DNA from: Scleroderma bovista
Lineage: Eukaryota; Basidiomycota; Agaricomycetes; Boletales; Sclerodermataceae
Length of the DNA: 28,870 nt
Direction of reading: 5' to 3'
NCBI GenBank assembly: GCA_037178675.1
Contig: JAYMGJ010000348.1
Coordinates: forward strand, 1 to 28,870
Under the pieces are notes generated by a model. That model saw only the letters and a list, made by a program, of their open reading frames with translations, was not told the DNA's origin and made no database searches. Positions 1 to 8,992 of this stretch are shown here, piece after piece (the stretch's first letter is position 1; each line of letters opens with the position of its first letter). The position numbers and the translations under genes are program-made.

Positions 1-990
1 TGGTGTCAGCATGGACTCCCGTCTTCCGTTGTGTCAGACCAAGGGTCGGTCTTTGCAAGCAACTTCCTGGGGGAGTTGTACAGACTCTTAGGCGTAAAAA
101 GGAAAATGTCTACAGCATTTCACCCTCAGACCGATGGTCAAACAGAGTGGTTGAACCGCGAAATTAATCAGTATCTCCGAACCTATGTAAACGATCGACA
201 GGACGAATGGGCCAAATGGATCAAAATTGCCCAGTTCGTCTGGAACAACACGGTTTCGGAGGTAACCACTGATTCACCGTTCGGAATCACCCGGAGTTAT
301 TCCCCTCGTATGGGTGTTGAGCCGTTGGACACAGTAGCCCCAGCGGCTAAAGACTTTGCCGCCATATTTAATAAAGTTGTCGAGTCTTCTGAGAAGGCAA
401 AATGTAATATGAAGCTTCAGGCAGATAAACATAGAAATCCCGCCCCGGACTATGTTGTAGGCCAACAGGTTTGGCTTTCTATGGACAACCTTTGTATGCT
501 GAATCGTGCTTCTAAGAAGCTTATGGAGAAGTGGATCAGTCCCTATGAGGTCACTCGCATAATCCCGAATGCGGTTGAGCTTAAGCTCCTGAAAACTCTT
601 TGGATTCACCCAGTTGTGAATGTTTCGCAAGTAAAACCTTATTTAGGTCCTCTTCCCGGTCAGCCCGTGTCTCGGCCCGGTCCGGTACGTGTTTCTGAAG
701 AACGCGACAAAGAATACGAAGTAGACTACATTGTGGCTTCTTGTATTTATAAAAGGCAACTCCAGTATCTGGTACACTGGAAAGGATACGAAGAACATGA
801 GAGAACATGGGAGCCCTCGTCAAATTTAAAGAATTCTCCTCTGGTAGTTGAGCGCTTTTACCGAGAAAACCCCTCTGCTCCTCGGAAACTTCGTATGGCC
901 CAAGTGGACTTTGACTCGTTATTTAGTTGTATCCCCGAAAACCTCACAGTTTGCGACGCTCAGTTCTGCAGTCTGGAATCCTGCACCTGA
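1..990 (+). CDS. Ty3/gypsy polyprotein, 3' part (integrase tail and chromodomain)
   Basis: This is the C-terminal part of a gypsy polyprotein and is open from the first base of the window, so its start lies upstream. The second catalytic aspartate of the DDE integrase core is in SDQGS (about residue 13), and the catalytic glutamate is in HPQTDGQTEWLN (residues about 41-52). A GPY-like stretch follows (KWISPYEVTRI). The tail (about residues 238-292) is a chromodomain with the signature LVHWKGYEEHERTWEP and an aromatic cage, which marks the element as a chromovirus. In this clade the integrase inserts cDNA into the genome and the chromodomain can bias insertion towards histone-marked chromatin. 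No stop or frameshift interrupts the visible part, unlike the copia copies next to it, so this may be the youngest element here. The stop codon is followed directly by a polypurine tract and an LTR. Confidence 0.93.
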   Translation, partial: WCQHGLPSSVVSDQGSVFASNFLGELYRLLGVKRKMSTAFHPQTDGQTEWLNREINQYLRTYVNDRQDEWAKWIKIAQFVWNNTVSEVTTDSPFGITRSYSPRMGVEPLDTVAPAAKDFAAIFNKVVESSEKAKCNMKLQADKHRNPAPDYVVGQQVWLSMDNLCMLNRASKKLMEKWISPYEVTRIIPNAVELKLLKTLWIHPVVNVSQVKPYLGPLPGQPVSRPGPVRVSEERDKEYEVDYIVASCIYKRQLQYLVHWKGYEEHERTWEPSSNLKNSPLVVERFYRENPSAPRKLRMAQVDFDSLFSCIPENLTVCDAQFCSLESCT

Positions 991-1271
991 GGGGGGAGTA
1001 GTGTTACGATCCAACTTTTTATCTTATCTTAGTGTACAGCCTCTATCTTATCTACCTAGTCTAGACCTGTACCTCATGCTGTACACACTGCCACCCTTGA
1101 CACCATTACGCATAGCCTTCTACCTGCACGTAGCCTCATGCATAGCCTCGCGTAGCCCCCGTGTATAGTAGTATATATACCGTGCAATCAAGCACCCAGA
1201 GGCTCCCCATTCGAGCTCATCTTGGGTCTTTGCTCTAGATACTCGCGTCCTATTCTCTCAGAGTCTTAGCA
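991..1271 (+). repeat. Polypurine tract and 3' LTR of the gypsy element
   Basis: Positions 991-998 are GGGGGGAG, the plus-strand priming tract, directly after the integrase stop. The LTR starts with TGTTACGATCC at 1002. It holds a TATA-like GTATATATAC near 1170 and a CT-rich stretch after it, as expected for U3 and R. The end is placed at TTAGCA (1271), because open copia coding sequence resumes from there. That boundary is an inference; no second LTR copy is in the window to confirm it. Confidence 0.6.
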
Positions 1272-4200
1272 TGTGGTCGGGTCCTTGGTGTTTGCCTAGG
1301 GTCGTCTCAATGACAGCCAAATCAGTGCCCCTGTTGTTGAACTATACGACTCCGGCTCCATGCGGCACATCTCACCATACAAGGACAAGTTCGTGTCCCT
1401 CACGGCCATCTCACCCAAGTCATTCTCAGCCGCCAACAAGCAGTCTTTCAATGCCACTGCAATCGGTGATCTGGTCATTGAGGTGCCTAACGGGTACGAC
1501 GTGACGAAGCTCAGGCTCACTGAAGTCTTGTACTCGCCTGCAGTGGGCTACACCCTGGTGTCCATTGGGCGTCTTGACCAGCTTGGTTATTCTGTTACCT
1601 TTGCTGACGGTGCTTGTACTATTCGCAGCCCTGACGATGACGTCATTGGGCACGTACCTAAGTCCCAGGCAGGACTTTATCGTGTTATCCACACCGGCGG
1701 GGATGACAGCATGAATGCAGTTGAGACTGTTACCGTTATGGAGCTCCATTGAAGGATGGGGCATATCTCGCCAACCATTGCTCGCCATCTAGCTGAGAAC
1801 GGACTTGTGTCAGGCTTGAAGTTTGATTTGTTGAAAGACGAACCTACCTTCTGCGAAGCTTGTGTATATGCAAAGGCCACCAGGAAGCCTGTCGCCAAGG
1901 AACGTGCTGGTGAGCGTGCCAAAATATTTGCTGCTGAAGTGCATACGGATGTCTGGGGACCAGCTCCTGTCCAAACCCTTGGTGGGCGGCGTTATTATAT
2001 TACATTCACAGATGACAAGACCCGCCTCACATACCTGCATCTCCTCCGCCAGAAGAGCGATGCCTTCGCTGCCTACCAGGACTTTGAGGCATGGTGCCGT
2101 ACCCAGCACAATGCTGTTGTCAAAGTGTTACATTCCGATCGCGGCGGTGAATACCTTGGAAAGGAGTTTGTCATGCACCTCAAAATGGCTGGAACAAAAC
2201 AGAAACTTACTGTTCACGACACTCCGCAGCACAACGGCGTTGCTGAGCGTCTCAATCACACTTTGCTGGAGAAAGTCAGAGCCATGTTGCACGAGAGTGG
2301 CTTACCTCGTACATTATGGGGTGAGGCTGTCCACCACGCCGTCTGGCTGAAGAACTGGACACCGACGAAAGCACTCGAGGGCGGGACACCTATTGAAGCT
2401 GCTACTGGGCAGAAGCCCGACCTGAGTTGAGCACGCGTGTGGGGTTCGCGTGTCTGGGTGCGTGTTGAAGGGGGAACTAAGCTGGGTGGGCACGTTGTAG
2501 AAGGTCGCTGGGTGGGCATTGATGATGACAGCCCTAATGGTTGTTGTGTCTACTGGCCTGAAAAACGCTCTGTTTCTGTCGAGTGGAACATGTACTGGGA
2601 CCCGACCTTTGCTGAGCCATTATCTCGCGAGGGGGAGCAAGAAGAGAGTAACTTACCTAACGCGATACTAACGGCTCCACCCCCAGTTCCAGCAACGAGC
2701 GCTGCACCGCCCGCTCCTGTTATTCTGATTCCCTCCAAGGTTGCACCACCTCCAGATGACCCACCTGTTGAAAAGCGAGACCGTAAGCCCAGCCAATGCG
2801 TCACTGACATCCTCGCAGGTCAGGGCAACATAGGTCGACGCGGCCAACCCGCTGTACCACGAGGTGTGCAGCTTCCAACTGAGATCGCAGAAGCTGTCAT
2901 TCTCCCCGGACTAACCGACCCTCTCGATGTCAATAACCTCGTGGCTGCATACCTGATGACGGTTGTCGATGACTCAGATGATGTCTTATGCGCCATCAAT
3001 CTCACCATGATGATGGAGGGGGCCACCGCTGAGTCTGAGGCCCTAGAGCCTAGCTCGTTGGCTGAAGCCCGCCGTTGCCCGGATTGGTTGCAGTGGGAGG
3101 CTGGTATAAAGGAAGAGTTAGCGACTCTGCAGGCAGCTGAGACTTGGGAACTCGTTGACACACCTCGTGGCACCAACATAGTTGGATCCAAGTGGGTTTT
3201 CCGTGCGAAGAAGGACGCAGCAGGCAATGTGGTTTGCCACAAAGCCCGACTCGTCGCCCAAGGGTACTCACAGGTCGAAGGTGTCAACTACTTTGATATG
3301 TTTGCCCCGGTTGCAACGCTTGCGTCTATTTGAACCGTCCTCGCCATGGCAGCACGCTCTGACCTAGAGCTTCATCAGATCAATATCAAGGGCGCATACC
3401 TGAATGGGACACTCACCAACGACGAAGTCATTTACATGCGTCAACCACCCAGTTTCGAGTCTGCTGACCACCCCCACAAAGTCTGTCGCCTTCGAAAGAC
3501 CTTGTATGGCCTAAAGCAGAGTGGCTGCCATTGGTATCAGCGGCTGGTAAAAATTCTCATCGACGAGCTGGGTTTTACCCAGTGCTCTGTCGACCAGGCC
3601 GTGTACTTCAGGTGTAGAACCCCCGGTGAGCTTGTCATCGTCGTTGTTCATGTTGATGATTGCACGATTGCGGCCCAAACTCTGCGAGAAATCAATGAGT
3701 TCAAGTGCAATATTAAAAAGCACGTGGAAATCACTGACCTTGGCGAGCTCCACTGGCTACTGGGGATCGAGGTGACGAGGAACAGAGACGAACGTACCAT
3801 TTCTCTGTGTCAACGACCTTACATCGAGTCGATCACCTGCCGTTTTGGCTTCGACGAGCTCAAGCCCGTCTCGAACCCAATGGAACCAAGTACCAAGCTA
3901 CATTCGGGTCAGTCACCATCAACTGGCGCTGAATATGCCACAATGTGACACGTACCTTATCGCGAAGCTATTGGCTCGCTCATGTATGCCTCCCTCGCCA
4001 CTCGTCCCGACATTTCGTATGCCGTTACGACCGTCTCGCATTTCTCAAATAATCCCGGAATGCCTCACTGGGAGGCTGTCAGACAAATCTATTGTTACCT
4101 ACTCGGGACGAAAGATTTGAGACTCACATATGGGGGAGCGCCAAGCGCGCTGGTTGGCTATGCAGACACAGATGGCAGCATGGCGGAAGATCGCAAAGCG

Positions 4201-4614
4201 ATCTCTGGGTACACTTTCTTGATTGACGGAGGCACTGTGTCGTGGTCTTCTAAAAAGCAGGAAATCATCTCGCTGTCAACGACAGAGAGTGAGTACGTGG
4301 CTGTGACGCACGCGGCCAAGGAGGCTTTATGGCTCCGATCGCTCATCGGAGAGCTGTTTTCGCCGTTCGATGAACCTACCATGCTGTTCTCTGACAATCA
4401 GTCAGCTATTGCGCTATCAAAGGACCATCAGTACCATGCACGTACCAAGCATATTGATATTTGTTTCCACTTTATCCGCTGGGTCGTGGAAAACGGAAAG
4501 ATCCGCCTCATTTACTGCCCTACCGCCGATATGGTTGCCGACACCCTGACGAAAGCCCTTCCGTCCCCCAAAGTGAAGCACTTTGCTGTCGAACTCGGCC
4601 TACGTCCAACTTGA
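1272..4614 (+). pseudogene. Ty1/copia polyprotein (protease-integrase-RT-RNase H), 5'-truncated and broken by stops
   Basis: One reading frame runs through the whole stretch, interrupted by TAG at 1297 and TGA at 1750, 2428, 3331 and 3946. Order of domains: protease with D-S-G at 1348; GAG-pre-integrase zinc region (MGH near 1756, then CEACVYAK); integrase catalytic residues Asp 1948 (HTDVWGP), Asp 2137 (HSDRGGEY) and Glu 2245 (GVAERLN); reverse transcriptase from about 3090, with HVDD at 3649 in place of the usual YVDD; RNase H with GYADTDG near 4158, TESEY and KHIDI. The protease-integrase-RT order is diagnostic of copia. No gag is present: the left end abuts the gypsy LTR, so the 5' half may lie beyond that element, upstream of the window. 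Each of the four TGA stops lies where CGA (Arg) would fit the family pattern, so this copy is dead. Confidence 0.9.
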
Positions 4615-4836
4615 GGGGGAGTGTTGAAATCAGCAAGTCGTCCGTAGCGGTACCTTGCAAATTGACGCATTCGCTTTTAGTCGCGAGAGCTACATACTTC
4701 CGCAGAACGATTACATAACACACGCTCTGTCATAGCATATGATACGACTCGGAGCATGGTTTGTTTTCCTTATTGTTTTCTCTAGTCTCACTCGTTCCCT
4801 GTAACATGCCTAGGTTACCTCTTGTACTGTCCAACA
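4613..4836 (+). repeat. Polypurine tract and 3' LTR of the first copia element
   Basis: GAGGGGGAG (4613-4621) overlaps the end of pol and is the same tract as in the second copia element. The LTR begins TGTTGAAATC at 4622. I place its end at CCAACA (4836), which pairs with the starting TGTTG as a short terminal inverted repeat, giving about 215 bp. The start is secure by analogy with the second element; the end is a guess, since there is no 5' copy to compare. A perfect 7-bp stem (ACCAAAC/GTTTGGT, loop AG) sits just outside, around 4873-4888. Confidence 0.55.
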
Positions 4837-5236
4837 CAGTGTCTTGTGTATTGTACAGTGCGGTGTCACACACCAAACAGGTTTGGTACAGTGAACATGG
4901 AAGATAACGCCTATATTGAATGATCCTTATGCGAAGGATAAGCACGACGGACCCTCATCGTAGCCATCCATCACACAAGACGACTATCCTGATGCGAGAG
5001 ATGAATGCCAATGCAGACAGTCATCTATCGCACGAGAACCGCCAAGAAGCAGAAGAAACTGAAGGAATAACGTCAATTGTGGTATGAGAAACGAATGCAC
5101 ACGTCTGCAGTCCAACTCCCATACCAGAACGATCAAAGAAGCCGAAGAATTGATGGAGAAACGAAGGAGAAAGAGAAGAAATGATTTTTAGCGCCCAAAT
5201 GTCATTTTAGGCGCCCAGTGCCAGCATTCCGATATT
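4837..5236. other. Unassigned stretch, no gene seen
   Basis: Purine-rich plus strand without convincing coding potential. It holds a short direct repeat, two copies of a TTTTAG(G)CGCCCA motif near 5187-5220. No RNA gene, LTR end or transposon terminus was identified. Confidence 0.4.
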
Positions 5237-5791
5237 TTGAATAGCTCCGTCGTTTCTGAAGCTATCAGGCACGTGACTATACCGTCAGAACGCCTAGAGC
5301 GTGGTCTATCTGCCTGTCAAGTTTCGACGCAAATCTGTTCATTTCCCACGGAGATATTCCCCCCGCAATCCAGATGTTCGCTTCATCACTCACTATGTAT
5401 GGAGTCCATATTTTCTCTGGATCATTTCTCCGCTATTGCTGCAGATCTCCACTATGTCCTGCTCTTAGGACAGCCTCTCCCAGAGTTCCCGTGCACTGCC
5501 TGGCACATATCTTCCCAGCCTGCTCCCTCAGTCCCTCTCGTTCTCGGTCAGCGCGTTCTCCTCGTCAGTCCTGCGTCAAGGACGTACTTTGGTCATCTTA
5601 GGTCTATTGTCAAGCTTGAGAAGTCTTCTCTGGTCGTCTCTGTGTCCCCTGAGCCCTCAGCCTATGGTCCCTTCCTCCCAGATACTTGCCATGTCCATCT
5701 TCCTCTGTCGTTCGTCTCGCTTCCCTGGATGCATCAAATTCAGTACTCTATCTGCTTCCCTACTTTCAGACGACGTCCCCCAGCACCATGA
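5237..5791 (+). other. Open frame of unknown meaning
   Basis: A 184-codon stretch is open on the plus strand but has no ATG at its left end. The translation is rich in Ser, Leu and Pro, as expected by chance from a pyrimidine-rich strand. A segment around GQRVLLVSPASRTYFGHLR has alternating hydrophobic residues that could be a real beta-rich fold, but I recognise no family. No intron signals or neighbouring exons support it. It is more likely chance than gene; conservation in another genome would be needed to believe it. Confidence 0.2.
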
Positions 5792-5921
5792 CAGTTATTC
5801 CCCCCACTTTATAGTGCTATTAGGAAGAAGAACCCTCTCTCGTTCTTTCCCTGAAGAGAGCTCGTCAAGGGAGCCCATGGTTGCGCTTCAGCGGCGCTAG
5901 AACACATGCACTATACCTTAG

Positions 5922-6954
5922 TGTATGCTGACCCCCCAAAAGACCTCTGGACCCCTGGTACCCTTCTTGTGGCTGTTTTGTCTCGGATCAATCCCCCTAT
6001 TAATCCCAGATCTTCCCCATTGTTGTCCCATCAAATTCTTGATGGTACACAGCCCCCCCATCAAACTTCTTAGGCTGTGCATCAATGACTCCTTCTGCTG
6101 TGCAGTGACTCATCCCTTGCTTACTGATGCTCTCTTGTCATCAGTATTACTCTATCCCTTTCGCATTTTTGGTATATTACTCAGCTGATGACTCACTCCC
6201 TTACCAATCAATCTTGTCATGCAGCTTACTCATTCCTTTACTCAGCAGCTTATTCATGCTTCCTATGCTTACTCATTCCTGCTTATCCCTTGCTTACTGA
6301 TCGCTTACAAACCCCTTACAAAGCTCTTACCAATCCCTTACCAATCCTTGACAAATTCTGCTTACTCCCTTCTCTTTTTGTACTTTAATGCTGTGCCCCC
6401 CCATGTATTTAAACCTCTGGGCTCAGCCCAGTGATAGAAGACCCAATTGCACGAAATTATCCCTCTCTCAGACTCTCTCAGTCAGTATCCCCTCAGCTCT
6501 TTGAGTCTTGTAGGCTTCAGTGAAGGTCTAAAGACTCTGATATTCAAGTTTTATTCAATCTATTCAAGTCCAAGTATTTCTCTAGGCTCAAGCGGAGTCT
6601 AGCCAGTCAATCCTTCATCTCTCATTGCTTCTGGACATCAGGAGCCCCCTTGCCCCTTTGCTGCACCAACCTCTAGGTGTAGTATCACTGTTTCAGTCCC
6701 AGTCAACCCAATCCCCACTTTGACACTTCCTAGGCTTTAGGAAGAGTCCAGACCCCTATCCCCTTCGTCTTCTATTACTCCTGTACCCCAGGAGTATCCT
6801 GCATCACTGTCTGCATCACCCTGTTGGTGTAGATCCCCTTTCCCCCTCCTCAGCATATCCTCTCTGGACACCGCGGAGGTAAACCACCACTTGCACATTT
6901 TCATAGTCCTTTGTTGGTGTTGTGTTTGGGTTATTACTCCGACCCAAATCCACA
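5922..6954 (+). repeat. Possible degenerate LTR or promoter-bearing repeat
   Basis: The stretch may start with TGTATGCTGACCCCCC (5922). It contains many short CTTAC and CCTTACCAATC motifs (6110-6360), a TATA-like GTATTTAAAC near 6406, and then CT-rich sequence with three diverged tandem copies of a module starting TAGGCT(T/C) (near 6510, 6582 and 6731). That layout resembles U3-R-U5 of a large gypsy LTR. I found no second copy, target duplication or adjoining internal domain, so this is tentative. Confidence 0.3.
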
Positions 6955-7242
6955 CTTTGACTCACAACGTGCACCTGGCGTAAAGCGTCGACGAAGTGTG
7001 CACAAGACTGTGACCCATATTAGTGTAGACTTAGTAATAGTCCTCTTTAGAGTAGATGTTACATGTCACATGTCACACGTCACAGTCATGTGTCACACTA
7101 TTTGTTGTATATAAACAGCGTCCACCGCTTATATAATATAACAGCTCTTAACCAGCTACCGCTACCATCCCTGGTTGTGCACTCCACCCAACAGGTGAGT
7201 TGGAGTAGCAGTTCCTCTACGTATATAGGTATTGCTTCAACA
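6955..7242 (+). repeat. 5' LTR of the second copia element
   Basis: From 6967 to 7242 this matches 12588-12863 base for base in length (276 bp) with 12 differences. It ends CTTCAACA, which is the inverted complement of the TGTTGAAG that starts the 3' LTR. The first 12 bases (6955-6966) no longer resemble that start, so the left terminus is altered or replaced. Downstream of 7242, GGTTATGAGCCCTGTG is in the position of a primer-binding site and resembles an initiator-Met tRNA complement, though I could not verify this. Confidence 0.92.
7062..7115 (+). promoter_or_regulatory. Promoter region within the copia LTR: GTCAC repeats and TATA box
   Basis: Four to five overlapping GTCAC/GTGTCAC units (7062-7098) include CACGTG-like cores that are intact in the 3' LTR copy (12684-12720) but eroded here. 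They are followed by a TATA box GTATATAAA at 7107. The arrangement fits a U3 promoter with a cluster of bHLH or bZIP type sites; that factor class is an inference from the E-box-like core. Confidence 0.5.
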
Positions 7243-7625
7243 GGTTATGAGCCCTGTGAGCGCACTGTGTGCAGCAATGCACCAGACAGCGCTCCAGCTC
7301 CCTGAGTGTCGCTTTAATTAGCTTGACGCTGTGGACAACAGTGAGCTCCTAGCTGAGCCCCTGCACAGCCACAAGGCGAAGTCAGTCGACGACTTGCGCC
7401 AGACAGTGAGCTCCTAGTTGAGCACCTGTATTGCCACAGGCGAAGTTCGTTGATGACTTGCGCCAACCATGGCGAACATCGTCGACCACTTGCGCTGGCA
7501 TGACCTAGTCATGAGTTAGCTGTTGACAGAAGTGCTTTCACTAGCACTCAGGTGTTTCTTCTTTTCTTGCTTGTCCGTTGTCGCATTCACTTGCTGACTC
7601 CGTTGACTCCCAACAGAACATCACC
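7243..7625 (+). other. Untranslated leader of the second copia element, with tandem 65-bp repeats
   Basis: This lies between the 5' LTR and the gag ATG. Two imperfect 65-bp units start with CAGTGAGCTCCTAG at 7339 and 7404 and end GACTTGCGCCA; a third partial copy covers 7471-7499. They could be packaging or dimerisation structures. A possible intron runs from a good donor CAG|GTGAGT inside the LTR (7195), or from GTGTTT near 7551, to CAACAG at 7616, with a branch-like TGCTGAC upstream. That intron is speculative. Confidence 0.5.
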
Positions 7626-8843
7626 ATGTCCAGCGCTCTTGACAAGATGGTTCCCGTGTTCACTGGCTCCAACTGGCAGCAGTGGCACACCTCTATGCAG
7701 GCCTACCTTCGGGCACAAGGCCAATGGTACGTTTACTCAACGACGCAACCCGCTGACGGTCACGACAACCGAAAGGAATGGGACAACAACACCGAGCGAG
7801 CGCTTGGTAATATCACCTTGCGCCTTGCCCCCTCGATCCAGGTCGCCGTCTCCAGCCTCGACAGCGTTAAGGAAGTCTGGGACCACCTGAAGAAGAACTT
7901 CGGCGCCCCCAGTATCGGCTCTGCCTACGCTGAGCTTAGCAAGCTCCTGGCCACCAACATCCCTGCCGGCTCCCATCCCACTCCTGCAATTATGAAGCTG
8001 CTTAGTCACTTCACCTACTTGAAAGACGCTGGCTTCGAGTTCCCTGCCCCTGTGCAGGCAATGATTATTCTCTGCAAGCTCCCTCCTACTATGGAGGTTG
8101 TAGCTCAGATACTCAGCCAAACTGCGCTGGACTAGATCAAGAATCTGAAGCCCAACGGGATAGTCAAGGCCGCCACGCTCTCTTTTGAGCAGAAAGGTGC
8201 CTCTTCGCGTGGTGGTGGTAAGGGCCCACAGGCCAACAAGCTTAGCGCTGTGAAGCGAAAGCCGGCTGACCCAAAGTTCGCCCAGCAGCAGCAGCAGCAG
8301 CAGCAAGGCGGGTCCAACGGCGGTGCAAGTGGAAACGCTCCTGCCCAAGGACAGGGAGGCCGCACTCGATGTGGCGGCAAGAAGGCTCGCGCTCGCCGCA
8401 AGAATGCCCAACAAGCCGCCTTCGCTACATATGTCCACTACGATGGACCAGAGCCCACCGTTGACCCCCGCACCTTGGCTCACACTCCCGGTGCTGCCCA
8501 CTATGGCCCCCCCGCATTCAAAAATACCATCAAGGCCTTCGACTTGGCACACTGCTTGGGGGTAGAGCCCTCCTGCCAAACCATCCGCACCCTTGACCAA
8601 GTTGTGTCCTTGGCGAGTGCAAACCTGGACCAGCCCAAGGCAGGTCCCTCCTCGCTGAAGCGCCCTCGTCTCAAGGAGCGCATCACGATGTATGAGGAGG
8701 ATGCCATCTCCCTTGGGGATGAAGAGCCCTTCGCTCACAAACCGTTCACTGACGACGAGTTCGACGAGATCGATGCGATGGTCCTCGACCACTACAATGC
8801 AACGTCGATGGCGATGGGCGCGGAGGCCAGCCTTTTCAGGCAA
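7626..8843 (+). pseudogene. Copia gag (UBN2-type), one in-frame stop
   Basis: Starts at ATG 7626 (ACCATGTCC context). The first 170 residues have the copia gag pattern of an N-terminal FTGSNWQQWH motif, then a helical region with VKEVWDHLKK and an ILCKLPPTME segment, the capsid-like UBN2 fold. A TAG at 8133 replaces what is probably a Gln codon (LDxIKNL) and truncates the protein at 169 residues. The same frame then continues: an eight-Gln run at 8283-8306, a Gly/Arg/Lys-rich basic stretch (nucleic-acid binding), and an acidic region near EEDAISLGDEE. No CCHC zinc knuckle is evident. The frame ends near 8843, where a probable intron leads into pol. The large minus-strand open frame across this gene is its antisense shadow. 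Confidence 0.82.
8283..8306 (+). repeat. CAG trinucleotide run encoding polyglutamine
   Basis: Seven CAG codons and one CAA, in frame in gag. This is a simple repeat likely to vary between element copies. Confidence 0.9.
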
Positions 8844-8992
8844 GTACCTTCTGCACGCTCCCTTTACATGTGCGCTATATGCCGTCACTGTATATAGCGA
8901 GTAGTCACTACAATATGTCATGTCGTATCTCGAGAAATGCATATATCTGTTCGTGTTCGCATGAAACAAATGCACGCTGTGCTGGCTGTAAG
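8844..8992 (+). other. Probable intron joining gag and pol of the second copia element
   Basis: Gag is in one frame up to 8843 and pol resumes in another at 8993. Removing GTACCT...GTAAG (149 nt) joins a complete codon (CAA) to the pol frame GKMVDNS exactly in phase. The removed stretch is T-rich, contains the gag-frame stop and looks non-coding. A translational frameshift is less likely, because the two frames do not overlap meaningfully. The donor is not strong (GTACCT), and an upstream GC donor (AG|GCAAGT at 8840) is an alternative. Confidence 0.5.

Noticed and set aside
1750..3948. In-frame TGA codons as recoded (selenocysteine or readthrough) sites
   Set aside because: They lie at ordinary Arg positions in several domains, no recoding element is seen, and CpG decay explains them.
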